Source of the DNA: Bacteroidia bacterium
Lineage (GTDB): Bacteria > Bacteroidota > Bacteroidia > Flavobacteriales > Schleiferiaceae
Direction of reading: 5' to 3'
NCBI GenBank assembly: GCA_030424545.1
Contig: JAUHWL010000018.1
Span: 1-55,035, forward strand
DNA: 55,035 nt
The notes below the pieces were generated by a model. It saw nothing but the letters and a program-made list of their open reading frames with translations, was not told the origin of the DNA and made no database searches. This document shows, piece by piece, positions 1 to 7,040 of this stretch. The position numbers and the translations under genes are program-made. Position 1 is the stretch's first letter; every line of letters starts with the position of its first letter.

Positions 1-608
1 TCCCATGTACTGTCATTTAGAAAATAATCAAAGCCCCCAACCTGAGGTACTAAATTAGAATCCCATGGATTAATTGAAGGCAAATAATTGGTGTCTGTAA
101 AATACATGCCAAAACCTTTGGCCGTATAGCAGAGTTCCCTCCCACCCATTCTACCTGTAGCCAGCATTACATGCACCTCGGTACAATACGTAGTGTCTTG
201 CATTAATGCCTGAGATAATGTAGTACTATGGAATGAATATAGCCCTGCACCATTTTGAACATAATAGTCATTGGTAATTGAATCATAATAAAAGTTACCT
301 AAAATCATTCCCTTGCCCTTATAAGGAAGAGGCGTTTTATAGCGATACGTTGCGTTGTTAACACTAAATCCAGGACACCCTCCAATTACAAATCTGTGAG
401 GATTAAAGCACATGGTATCATGCGCTGTACCATAATACCCAAGCTGACCATATCCAGTCGCTGGGTAAGTCCAATTATTCATACTACCTTGAATAGATAC
501 TGGTCCATGAACATCTGAATTGGTTAATGAAAAATCGTGATTTGGCACAAGGTTTTGACCTCTACAAATCACTATACTAAATGATAATATTAACCAAGCT
601 ATTTTCAC
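1..608 (-). CDS. Exported partner protein of the edge surface module (partial, runs off left edge)
   Basis: Open frame from a GTG at 608 to the window edge, about 202 residues, absent from a simple ATG scan. The GTG overlaps the TGA of the upstream gene as GTGA, suggesting translational coupling. It starts with a hydrophobic signal segment (VKIAWLILSFSIVICRGQ) followed by QNLVPNHDF. It matches the protein at 52791-54332 in the same order: QNLV-N-F, AHDT-C, P-PY-G-G, D--YCTE-HV, G-G-YF-D and PQVG. That paralogue ends in a gliding-motility-associated (T9SS type B) tail, so this one probably does too, but its C-terminus is outside the window. Likely a secreted surface protein; exact role unknown. 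Confidence 0.75.
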   Translation of the reverse strand, partial: MKIAWLILSFSIVICRGQNLVPNHDFSLTNSDVHGPVSIQGSMNNWTYPATGYGQLGYYGTAHDTMCFNPHRFVIGGCPGFSVNNATYRYKTPLPYKGKGMILGNFYYDSITNDYYVQNGAGLYSFHSTTLSQALMQDTTYCTEVHVMLATGRMGGRELCYTAKGFGMYFTDTNYLPSINPWDSNLVPQVGGFDYFLNDSTW

Positions 609-2311
609 AATTTAACAATCTTTGATTCTAAAAGTGTAACTCCAAAACCATCAATTACCCTTATAAAGTAAACACCAGCGTTCAATTCTGGATTTATTGT
701 ATTTATTCCAGTAACAACATGTGTTTTAAAAACAATTCTCCCATTAAAATCAATTATAAAACAATCATATTGTAAGAATTCATCTATTAACCTATCTTGG
801 ATATCGATAGTAAGTTCATTCGTAAAAGGATTTGGATATGCTAGCTGCCTATTATCACTTGAAATTGTTGATGTATTATCAGTTTTATTTAAGACTCCAC
901 AATCAATAACCCATCCGTTGAGTCCATTATTAACCTGTTGCCAAGGATCTGTCAGTGGGTTACCAGGATCCCTAGCCATACCAGGTGTAACTGTAGGGTC
1001 AAAACTATTGCCGCCACCCCACGTATAGTATTTTGAGGGAATCAGACAATCTTTAAAGTAAATTGTATTAATCCATTGATCAAAAAATCCATTACCAACA
1101 TTATGAGTTGCAGTACCTTGGTTCGATAAGATTGCTTTCTTATAGTACATGCCGTAATACCCGCCATGCATAAAATTATTACAAAACAAAGTTCCAGATA
1201 AATCTTGTTCTCCAAATATGGCTATATGGCAAGAATCAAAATCATTAGATTTTATTTGGGCATTGGTTACATTTACCATATGTATGCCGCCTGCTCTATT
1301 ATTAGGTATAGGAATTGGAGGAGCTCCTATGCCTACACCAAGGTCAGCTGAAAAATGATTATCGCCAACTCTTATTCCTGGCGTATTCATTAAATTCAGG
1401 CTATAAATACTTTGTGGCAGGTTTGATGTACTACTACCTAAACCACCAAACTGGTACTGAAATTCATTGTGTTCTACTATTACCCCATTGTTTAAGGATA
1501 CTGTATTAATATTGGTAAGATTTAGTTTTCCGTTATTTATTTCATTGTGATATATTATTACATCAGCTGTAAAAGCTCTATTTAAATAGAAAATATCAAC
1601 ATTTGAATACTCATGAATGTTATTATCCATTATTACACTTTTTACAGTTCCATTTAAATATGCATTCGGATTTTTTATTTCGATATGGCTCGCCAAAAAA
1701 GTATTAAAACCAATCTCTTGGTAACACCCTTCAGATTTAATTGCATTCTCAGAGGCAAAATGATTTCCATAAGCGATGCCACCTATTAAAGTGTCATCTA
1801 ATCCTCCAATTAACATTTTGGTATTAAAGGCTTGAATTGCAGTAGATGAGATTAAAAAATTATAATTCTCAACAACTAAATCATTACAGTCTGTGGACAT
1901 AATTGGAATATTCTCTAATCCACTAAAAACATTGACTGCTTTATTTGATTTACCGATTTGAATATTCTTACTATTGTCTAAATCAATAAAAATGAAAGTA
2001 GAACTATTGGTAACTAATGAAGGTATTGGACTTAAAGGATGAAAGTTTAATGGTACAGCGGCATCAGAAAATAAAGTTCCGAATAACTTCCATCTAGAAT
2101 TATTATAAAAACTCCCTGTTTGTGTGTAATTATATGCAGAAATACTTCTAAAATTATCTTTAAAAATTGAATTTTTACAAATTGATGTAACATCGTTTTC
2201 TAGCCTTACTCCTCTTCCTGATCCTTCTATTTCACTGTCTTCTATTTTTATTTCAATATCATCATGACTAGCAAATATGCCATCCCATCGGTATTCACAA
2301 AAGTTTACCAA
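605..2311 (-). CDS. Right-handed beta-helix surface protein with T9SS type A sorting tail, 5' end broken
   Basis: 568 residues from a TTG at 2311. The body has repeated Asn-rich beta-helix turns (NNIHEY, HNEINN, EHNEF, SNDFDSCH, CNNFMHGG). The last 80 residues form a T9SS type A sorting domain: AYPNPFTNEL near 492, then FDLNG-like IIDFNGRIV, and a GVYFIRV strand before the terminal KIVKL. There is no signal peptide, which a T9SS cargo needs. The frame is open back to 2368 but contains no ATG; a short ATG frame at 2412 enters it only if the C9 run at 2350-2358 gains one base. The partial protein at 54335-55035 is a paralogue (GT-F-CN-F, ILSNQG-ATH, VLNKT). Probably a decayed, N-truncated or switchable copy. 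Confidence 0.7.
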   Translation of the reverse strand: MVNFCEYRWDGIFASHDDIEIKIEDSEIEGSGRGVRLENDVTSICKNSIFKDNFRSISAYNYTQTGSFYNNSRWKLFGTLFSDAAVPLNFHPLSPIPSLVTNSSTFIFIDLDNSKNIQIGKSNKAVNVFSGLENIPIMSTDCNDLVVENYNFLISSTAIQAFNTKMLIGGLDDTLIGGIAYGNHFASENAIKSEGCYQEIGFNTFLASHIEIKNPNAYLNGTVKSVIMDNNIHEYSNVDIFYLNRAFTADVIIYHNEINNGKLNLTNINTVSLNNGVIVEHNEFQYQFGGLGSSTSNLPQSIYSLNLMNTPGIRVGDNHFSADLGVGIGAPPIPIPNNRAGGIHMVNVTNAQIKSNDFDSCHIAIFGEQDLSGTLFCNNFMHGGYYGMYYKKAILSNQGTATHNVGNGFFDQWINTIYFKDCLIPSKYYTWGGGNSFDPTVTPGMARDPGNPLTDPWQQVNNGLNGWVIDCGVLNKTDNTSTISSDNRQLAYPNPFTNELTIDIQDRLIDEFLQYDCFIIDFNGRIVFKTHVVTGINTINPELNAGVYFIRVIDGFGVTLLESKIVKL

Positions 2312-2346
2312 TGTAGATTGGTCAATGGTTAAATCTGTGATCTTCT

Positions 2347-2412
2347 CTACCCCCCCCCATTCAGTAAGTTACAATTCTTGGTGGCTTTCATTAAAAAAGT
2401 AGTTTTTAACAT
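2347..2412 (-). pseudogene. Short out-of-frame 5' piece of the beta-helix gene
   Basis: An ATG at 2412 opens a 21-codon frame (MLKTTFLMKATKNCNLLNGG then G) that stops at TAG 2349-2347, immediately after the G9 run as read on this strand. With one extra G the reading continues as VEKITDLTIDQSTLV into the 568-residue beta-helix frame. It does not look like a secretion signal, so even the restored frame may be an N-terminally shortened gene. Confidence 0.4.
2350..2358. repeat. C9/G9 homopolymer run at the frame junction
   Basis: Nine C on the plus strand, G9 in the sense of the minus-strand beta-helix gene. It stands out in an AT-rich region. It lies exactly where two reading frames of the gene meet, so a change of one base (or of minus two) would join or separate them. 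Slipped-strand variation is one reading; assembly or sequencing error in a homopolymer is another. Confidence 0.85.
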
Positions 2413-2545
2413 GATTAAAAATTTATTGGTTTAGGTAAACGTACAAATACTTTTCTTGTTTTTTACATGTAAATAAGTTTGCGGTTTTTTAAAACAAACA
2501 CGTTTTTAAGACAAACTGTGTTCAGTAAACAAATGCAACAAATCT

Positions 2546-2553
2546 TATATTCG
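2546..2553 (+). promoter_or_regulatory. Bacteroidota-type -7 box (TATATTCG)
   Basis: TATATTCG, a one-base variant of the Bacteroidota TAnnTTTG -7 element, 20 bases before the ATG of the acyltransferase gene. No convincing TTTG -33 box is seen. The same octamer precedes the genes at 13339, 23148 and 30508. Confidence 0.5.
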
Positions 2554-2573
2554 CGGCTACCTATTTTTTAAGA

Positions 2574-4394
2574 ATGCCTCTAGTTACAAAAGATGAAATT
2601 TCAAAATTAGCCGGACTAAATCGTTTAGGGCTTGGATTTTTGGCACCTTTTATCATGTGGCTAATAAAATTGCGGGCAGTAAACAATCTTTACGATTCTT
2701 GCAGCCACAAAGAAGATGTACCTTTTATAGATTGCATTTTTGGTAAAATAGGCGTGAATTACGAATACTTTGAAGATGAGCTCAGAGAGCGCATCCCCAA
2801 AGAAGGACCGTTTATAATTGTTGCCAACCACCCACTGGGAACCATAGATGGGATGATTTTGATCCAGCTAATTACCAAAATCAGACCCGATTTTAAAGTA
2901 ATGGCGAATTTCCTTTTGCAACACATAGAACCTATTTCGCATTACTTTTTACCCGTTAATCCGTTTGAAAAACACAAAGACAAAAAAAGCAGTGTAAACG
3001 GCATGAAGGAAGCTATGCTTTGGGTAAAGCAAGGTCACGGCATGGGTATTTTTCCTTCGGGCCAAGTGGCCACATACCGGTGGGATGAAAAAAAGATTAC
3101 TGAAAAGCCTTGGTCTGAAACCGCCATTAGATTAATTCAAAAACTGGCCGTACCTGTAGTTCCTGTTTATTTTAAAGCCAAACTGCGCAAACGCTTTTAT
3201 TTCTTCGCGTTTATAAACGGTATTTTTAGAACGGCACTCATGCCTTCAGAACTTTTTAATGCGCGTAAACGCTCTATTTTAGTTCGTATTGGAAAGGCTA
3301 TAGACTCTACAGAATATTTAGCACAACCAAGCATAGACGATTTAAGAAAACTATTTAGAGAACGTACCTACAGACTTTCTAACACATTAGAAGAAAGCAG
3401 AATTGACCGGATAAAAAAACATATAGATAGCCGCCTAACTGAAAAGAAAAATCCCAAACCCATTATTAGCGAAACACCTCAATATGAAATTTGGGAAGAA
3501 ATTGAAAAGCTAAGAGAAGCACAAGGAGCTAGATTAACCATTTTTAGAACGTATGAAGTTTTTTGTGCAGAGGCAAAAGACATCCCGAAAATTCTAAGAG
3601 AAATTTCTAGGCAAAGAGAAATTACCTTTAGAGAAGTAGGAGAAGGCACAAACGAACCTTGCGATATTGATGAATATGACTATCAATATCTGCATCTTTT
3701 TTTGTGGGATAATGACACCCAAAAAATTGTAGGAGCCTACCGTTTAGGCATGGGAGCCGATATTTATGCCAACAAGGGTATAGAAGGTTTCTATGTGAAC
3801 AGCCTTTTTAAAATTGATGAAAAGATTCATCCCCTTTTTAAAGGAAGCTTAGAAATGGGGCGTGCCTATATTATAAAAGAGTACCAAGCCAAGCCCATGC
3901 CCCTGTTTTTGTTGTGGAAGGGAATTATGCACGTTATTCTAAGAAACCCAGACAAGGTGCGATATTTAACCGGTTGTGTAAGCATTAGCAATCATTTTTC
4001 TAAATACAGCAAAGGCATGATGATTGCCTATGTAAAACGGCACTTTTACGACCATGAATTGGCCGAGTACATCATTCCTAGAAAAGAGTACAAAGTGCGT
4101 TTGGATGAAGACAGCAAACAAATTATAGAAACAACAAGTGCCGAAGACATCAATAAATTTGACCGATACATTGATGAAATAGAGCCAGGTAGCATGCGTT
4201 TTCCTGTACTCTTAAAAAAGTACGTAAAGCAAAACGCAAAGATTGTTGCCTTTAATGTAGACCCCAACTTTAACAATGCTATAGACGGCTTTATGTATAT
4301 AGACATAAATGATTTGCCCGAACAAACCATAAAACCTGTAGCCGAAGAGCTTGAAGAAGCTGCCAAGGATTTGGTAAAAAAGCAAGGTAAATAA
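2574..4394 (+). CDS. olsF: Fused PlsC-type and GNAT-type acyltransferase, OlsF/GlsF-like aminolipid synthase
   Basis: 606 residues with two enzyme halves. The N-terminal half is an acyltransferase: NHPLGTIDG puts H86 and D92 in an H-x5-D arrangement, and FPSG at 160-163 fits the second conserved block. The C-terminal half (about 320-540) resembles the OlsB/GNAT N-acyltransferase fold, with VGAYRLGMG around 386-394 and LEMGRAYI. This architecture is known from OlsF (ornithine lipids) and GlsF-type enzymes (glycine lipids) in Bacteroidota: one domain N-acylates the amino acid with a 3-hydroxy acid, the other O-acylates the product. The amino acid used cannot be told from sequence. It has its own promoter box and is followed at 44 bases by the rhomboid gene. 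Confidence 0.7.
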   Translation: MPLVTKDEISKLAGLNRLGLGFLAPFIMWLIKLRAVNNLYDSCSHKEDVPFIDCIFGKIGVNYEYFEDELRERIPKEGPFIIVANHPLGTIDGMILIQLITKIRPDFKVMANFLLQHIEPISHYFLPVNPFEKHKDKKSSVNGMKEAMLWVKQGHGMGIFPSGQVATYRWDEKKITEKPWSETAIRLIQKLAVPVVPVYFKAKLRKRFYFFAFINGIFRTALMPSELFNARKRSILVRIGKAIDSTEYLAQPSIDDLRKLFRERTYRLSNTLEESRIDRIKKHIDSRLTEKKNPKPIISETPQYEIWEEIEKLREAQGARLTIFRTYEVFCAEAKDIPKILREISRQREITFREVGEGTNEPCDIDEYDYQYLHLFLWDNDTQKIVGAYRLGMGADIYANKGIEGFYVNSLFKIDEKIHPLFKGSLEMGRAYIIKEYQAKPMPLFLLWKGIMHVILRNPDKVRYLTGCVSISNHFSKYSKGMMIAYVKRHFYDHELAEYIIPRKEYKVRLDEDSKQIIETTSAEDINKFDRYIDEIEPGSMRFPVLLKKYVKQNAKIVAFNVDPNFNNAIDGFMYIDINDLPEQTIKPVAEELEEAAKDLVKKQGK

Positions 4395-4437
4395 GCTGCC
4401 TAATTCCACGCTAAAAATTGCGCCTAATTTTATTTTA

Positions 4438-5277
4438 ATGGATTCATATACAATTTCAATTGTTGCCCTAATTGCCGCCAATGTGCTTTTTAGCCTCAAA
4501 GGTTTTAATGACCCTGTTTTTTTTAGCAACAATGCTTTTTCTATCTCGGGCATTCTTGTACACAAACAATACAAGCGTATTATAAGCTCGGGCTTTTTGC
4601 ATGTAGATTGGGGCCACCTGCTTTTCAACATGTTTGCGCTCTACTCTTTTGGCCAATTGTTGCTGCAATTGGTAGGCGTAGTTTATTTTTTTGTAATCTA
4701 CTTTGTGAGTTTAATTGGCGGAGGACTATTGTCTTTGTATATCAACAAAGCAAAATCTTATTACAGTGCTGTAGGTGCTTCGGGCGCGGTAAGCGGAGTA
4801 ATTTTTGCCTGCATTGCACTTTACCCCGATGTGGGCATTTATATGTTTTTTATCCCGGTAGAAATTCCCGGATGGGTATTTGGCCCCGCATTTATCCTAA
4901 TTTCTATTTACGGTATGCAGCGCCAATCAGACAATATTGGGCACGATGCACATTTGGGTGGTGCCATTATTGGCATGCTCATAACCATTGCCATTTTTCC
5001 GATGGTATTGCAACAAAACCTGCTTGTAATTTTAGGAATCTTACTGCCCACCATAGGTTTTTTAATTTACCTTATAAACAAACCAACGGTAAACAAATGG
5101 GTAAAACAACGCGAGCATAATTACCAAACGGCAGATGACGCGTACAACGCCAACAAACAAGCCGAGAAAAAAGAAATAGACCGCATTTTAGACAAAGCCA
5201 ATAAAAATGGTTGGGAGAGTTTAAATCCCGAAGAGGTAAAAACCTTAAACGCGTACGCTGAAAAAAACAAATTGTAG
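4438..5277 (+). CDS. Rhomboid family intramembrane serine protease
   Basis: 279 residues with about six membrane segments between residues 5 and 215, then a soluble, charged tail of about 60 residues. Catalytic pair: S115 in GASGAVSG and H172 in HDAHLGG. The loop HLLFNMF with N64 matches the oxyanion-hole Asn of rhomboids. Such enzymes cut transmembrane substrates within the membrane. The substrate is unknown. It follows the aminolipid synthase on the same strand and precedes a lipoprotein gene by 29 bases, so the three may be co-transcribed. Confidence 0.9.
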   Translation: MDSYTISIVALIAANVLFSLKGFNDPVFFSNNAFSISGILVHKQYKRIISSGFLHVDWGHLLFNMFALYSFGQLLLQLVGVVYFFVIYFVSLIGGGLLSLYINKAKSYYSAVGASGAVSGVIFACIALYPDVGIYMFFIPVEIPGWVFGPAFILISIYGMQRQSDNIGHDAHLGGAIIGMLITIAIFPMVLQQNLLVILGILLPTIGFLIYLINKPTVNKWVKQREHNYQTADDAYNANKQAEKKEIDRILDKANKNGWESLNPEEVKTLNAYAEKNKL

Positions 5278-5306
5278 TACATTTTTACGGAACTGAAAAA
5301 CAATTC

Positions 5307-6239
5307 ATGAACCATCGGGCAACATATTTAGGTTTTATAACGCTGCTGATAGCAAGTATTGTAATGCTGAATAGTTGTACCAAAAACACCGCAAACCAAA
5401 ACAACATACCAACAACGGGTAGTTTGTGCCAGCCGCATGTTACAGCCTACAATTTTGATTTAGACCATCTATCACCCAACCAGCAAGCGCAACGTATACA
5501 AGGCGCTGGTTTAGCTGGTGTGTTTTTACAAATCCCTCCTTCTGGAGGCGTACAAAAACTCCGTGAGTTTTACCAAACCACGGCTTATAAAGCCGGCACA
5601 TTTACAGTGAACAATGCATTTGTTTACCTCTCTTTAACCGATTCTGCCTTAAAAAAGCAACAACTGCAATACATAGAAGACATCTATAGCGAGATTCAGT
5701 TTGAGCCTACCCAATTGCAAGTAATTTTTCTGGGCCCCAATGCAGACCCAACCAATGCCATTGCCAAAGTTGCCGGCATAGCGCAAAGCTTTCAAAAAGA
5801 TTTAATTATCTACCCACATTACCAAACCAGTAGCATTGCCTCTGCCGAAGATGCGCTTAACTACATCAACGCAGTGCAAAAGCCAAATGTTTTTTTGGCC
5901 GTGCATTTATGTCACGAGTTGGCAGCCGGAAATGGCGAAAGATTAGATGAAGTAATTACCAATGTAAGTCCGTACATAAAATCTGTAAGCATTAGCGGAG
6001 CCACGCTTAAAGAGTTTAATGATAGCACACTCCCACTGTGGTATTGGGGCATTAAGCCGCTATTTATGGGCAAGTATGATCTGGTTCCGTTTTATACCGC
6101 GTTGTACAACAACAATTATCAAGGCGATATTGCCATACAAACGTGGGGCATTAAAAACAATTTTGGACTAACGCCAGAACAGCATTTGCCGCTTTCTAAA
6201 ACCGTTATTGATAGCTTGGCAGTAGAGGTTTGTAAATAG
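5307..6239 (+). CDS. Lipoprotein with a sugar-phosphate-isomerase-like (AP endonuclease 2/TIM) fold
   Basis: 310 residues. The signal segment ends in a lipobox LNSC with C24 as the lipidated Cys, so it is probably anchored in a membrane facing the periplasm. The body has the spacing of xylose-isomerase-like TIM barrels (AGVFLQIP; LIIYPHYQ; LAVHLCHELAAGN around 195-208; IQTWGI near the end). A sugar or inositol isomerase/epimerase-like activity is possible, but metal ligands were not verified. Fold assignment is moderate, lipoprotein status strong. Confidence 0.65.
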   Translation: MNHRATYLGFITLLIASIVMLNSCTKNTANQNNIPTTGSLCQPHVTAYNFDLDHLSPNQQAQRIQGAGLAGVFLQIPPSGGVQKLREFYQTTAYKAGTFTVNNAFVYLSLTDSALKKQQLQYIEDIYSEIQFEPTQLQVIFLGPNADPTNAIAKVAGIAQSFQKDLIIYPHYQTSSIASAEDALNYINAVQKPNVFLAVHLCHELAAGNGERLDEVITNVSPYIKSVSISGATLKEFNDSTLPLWYWGIKPLFMGKYDLVPFYTALYNNNYQGDIAIQTWGIKNNFGLTPEQHLPLSKTVIDSLAVEVCK

Positions 6240-6248
6240 AGTTGGTTA

Positions 6249-6363
6249 GCGGTTTGCATATGGCTTGTGGCGGTTTCAAAGCACTTTCCTGTCCACCGAA
6301 ACCAAAGTTGGCTACGGAGCGCAAACCTTGCTGGTAGCTGTTTATCAGCCATAGGTTATATGC
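6249..6363. repeat. Structured intergenic element with nested inverted repeats
   Basis: In the 143-base gap between two convergent genes. Pairings seen: GGTTTGC 6251-6257 with GCAAACC 6321-6327; GCATAT 6256-6261 with ATATGC 6358-6363; GGCT 6262-6265 with AGCC 6347-6350; GGTTTC 6272-6277 with GAAACC 6298-6303. They compete with one another, so no single fold is claimed. A T run follows at 6378-6384. It could serve as a terminator or be a mobile-cassette boundary or interspersed repeat. Confidence 0.4.
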
Positions 6364-6382
6364 GTTGTTGTTTGCAGTTTTT

Positions 6383-6835
6383 TTATTTTTCTAATTCAAT
6401 AAATTTCTTCTCAAATTCTGATAAATCACTGTTCTTTTTTGGTCCGTTTTCAAAACCGAGGTTCAGAATTAGCCACTGACCGTCAATTTTTCCAATGCCG
6501 AGAATTCGAGATGTCCCGTTTTTCATTTTGTACTGAAATCCTTCAAAGTCTTGGTTTTGTGACTTAAAGGTCAAATCAGATTTTTTTGAATATTGGAACT
6601 GCTGTTCAAGTTGAGAGAATAATTGTTTGTCGACACCTTGGTCAATCATTTCCTGTTTTAAATAAAGCCATTGAGCAGAAAATCCATTACAGTCAATGAC
6701 TTCATACTTCGATTTAACCGAACATCCTTCAGGAACGATTATTTCTGTTCCTGCATAAGTCAAAGTGTCATTAGATTCTTGTCCGTAAACAGTTGAGAAG
6801 ATTGTCAGTGCTGATAATAGCAGTAGGTATTTCAT
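6383..6835 (-). CDS. Small secreted protein of unknown function
   Basis: 150 residues from the ATG at 6835. That start is chosen because it gives a clean signal peptide (MKYLLLLSALTIFSTVYGQ); a longer frame to 6880 adds an unlikely leader. The mature part (about 130 residues) has two Cys (EGCSV and DCNGF), a conserved-looking QWLYLKQEM block, and ends in a charged helix. No family recognised. It sits alone in opposite orientation to its left neighbour, between a structured spacer and decayed repeats, which looks like an accessory insertion. Confidence 0.65.
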   Translation of the reverse strand: MKYLLLLSALTIFSTVYGQESNDTLTYAGTEIIVPEGCSVKSKYEVIDCNGFSAQWLYLKQEMIDQGVDKQLFSQLEQQFQYSKKSDLTFKSQNQDFEGFQYKMKNGTSRILGIGKIDGQWLILNLGFENGPKKNSDLSEFEKKFIELEK

Positions 6836-6876
6836 AGGTTCTGTTCTTTTAAATTGCATACAACAATTAAATAAAC

Positions 6877-6888
6877 TCACCTAGGTGA
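6877..6888. promoter_or_regulatory. Perfect 12-bp palindrome TCACCTAGGTGA
   Basis: TCACCTAGGTGA reads the same on both strands and lies 42 bases upstream of the ATG of the small secreted protein. A dimeric repressor site is possible, but no regulator gene is adjacent, and one such palindrome could arise by chance. Confidence 0.35.
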
Positions 6889-6971
6889 ATTTATATACTC
6901 TTTACGCGTCATACGAATATAATTTAATGCTTGTTTTAAACAAGAAAGCCTGCTTCAGATTTCTTCCCGCC

Positions 6972-7040
6972 CTTTGTGTAACTAAAAATCTCTGTGAACC
7001 TCTGTGTTTTTCTCTGCGCAGCTCTGTGAAACCAAAAATC
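6972..7040. repeat. Decayed CTCTGTG-type direct repeats
   Basis: CTTTGTGTAACTAAAAATC at 6972-6990 and CTCTGTGAAACCAAAAATC at 7022-7040 match at 16 of 19 bases with a 50-base period. Between them lie CTCTGTGAACC, CTCTGTGTTT and CTCTGCGCAG. The last copy abuts the stop codon of the dehydrogenase gene at 7041. It resembles interspersed CTCTGTG-rich intergenic debris seen in many bacterial genomes (from memory). No coding role is seen. Confidence 0.55.

Noticed and set aside
4212-4668. Minus-strand frames of 60-140 codons over the acyltransferase and rhomboid genes
   Set aside because: Antisense shadows of two clear plus-strand genes.
6240-6382. Integron attC site
   Set aside because: Nested inverted repeats suggested it, but I could not find properly spaced RYYYAAC and GTTRRRY core sites, and no integrase is in the window.
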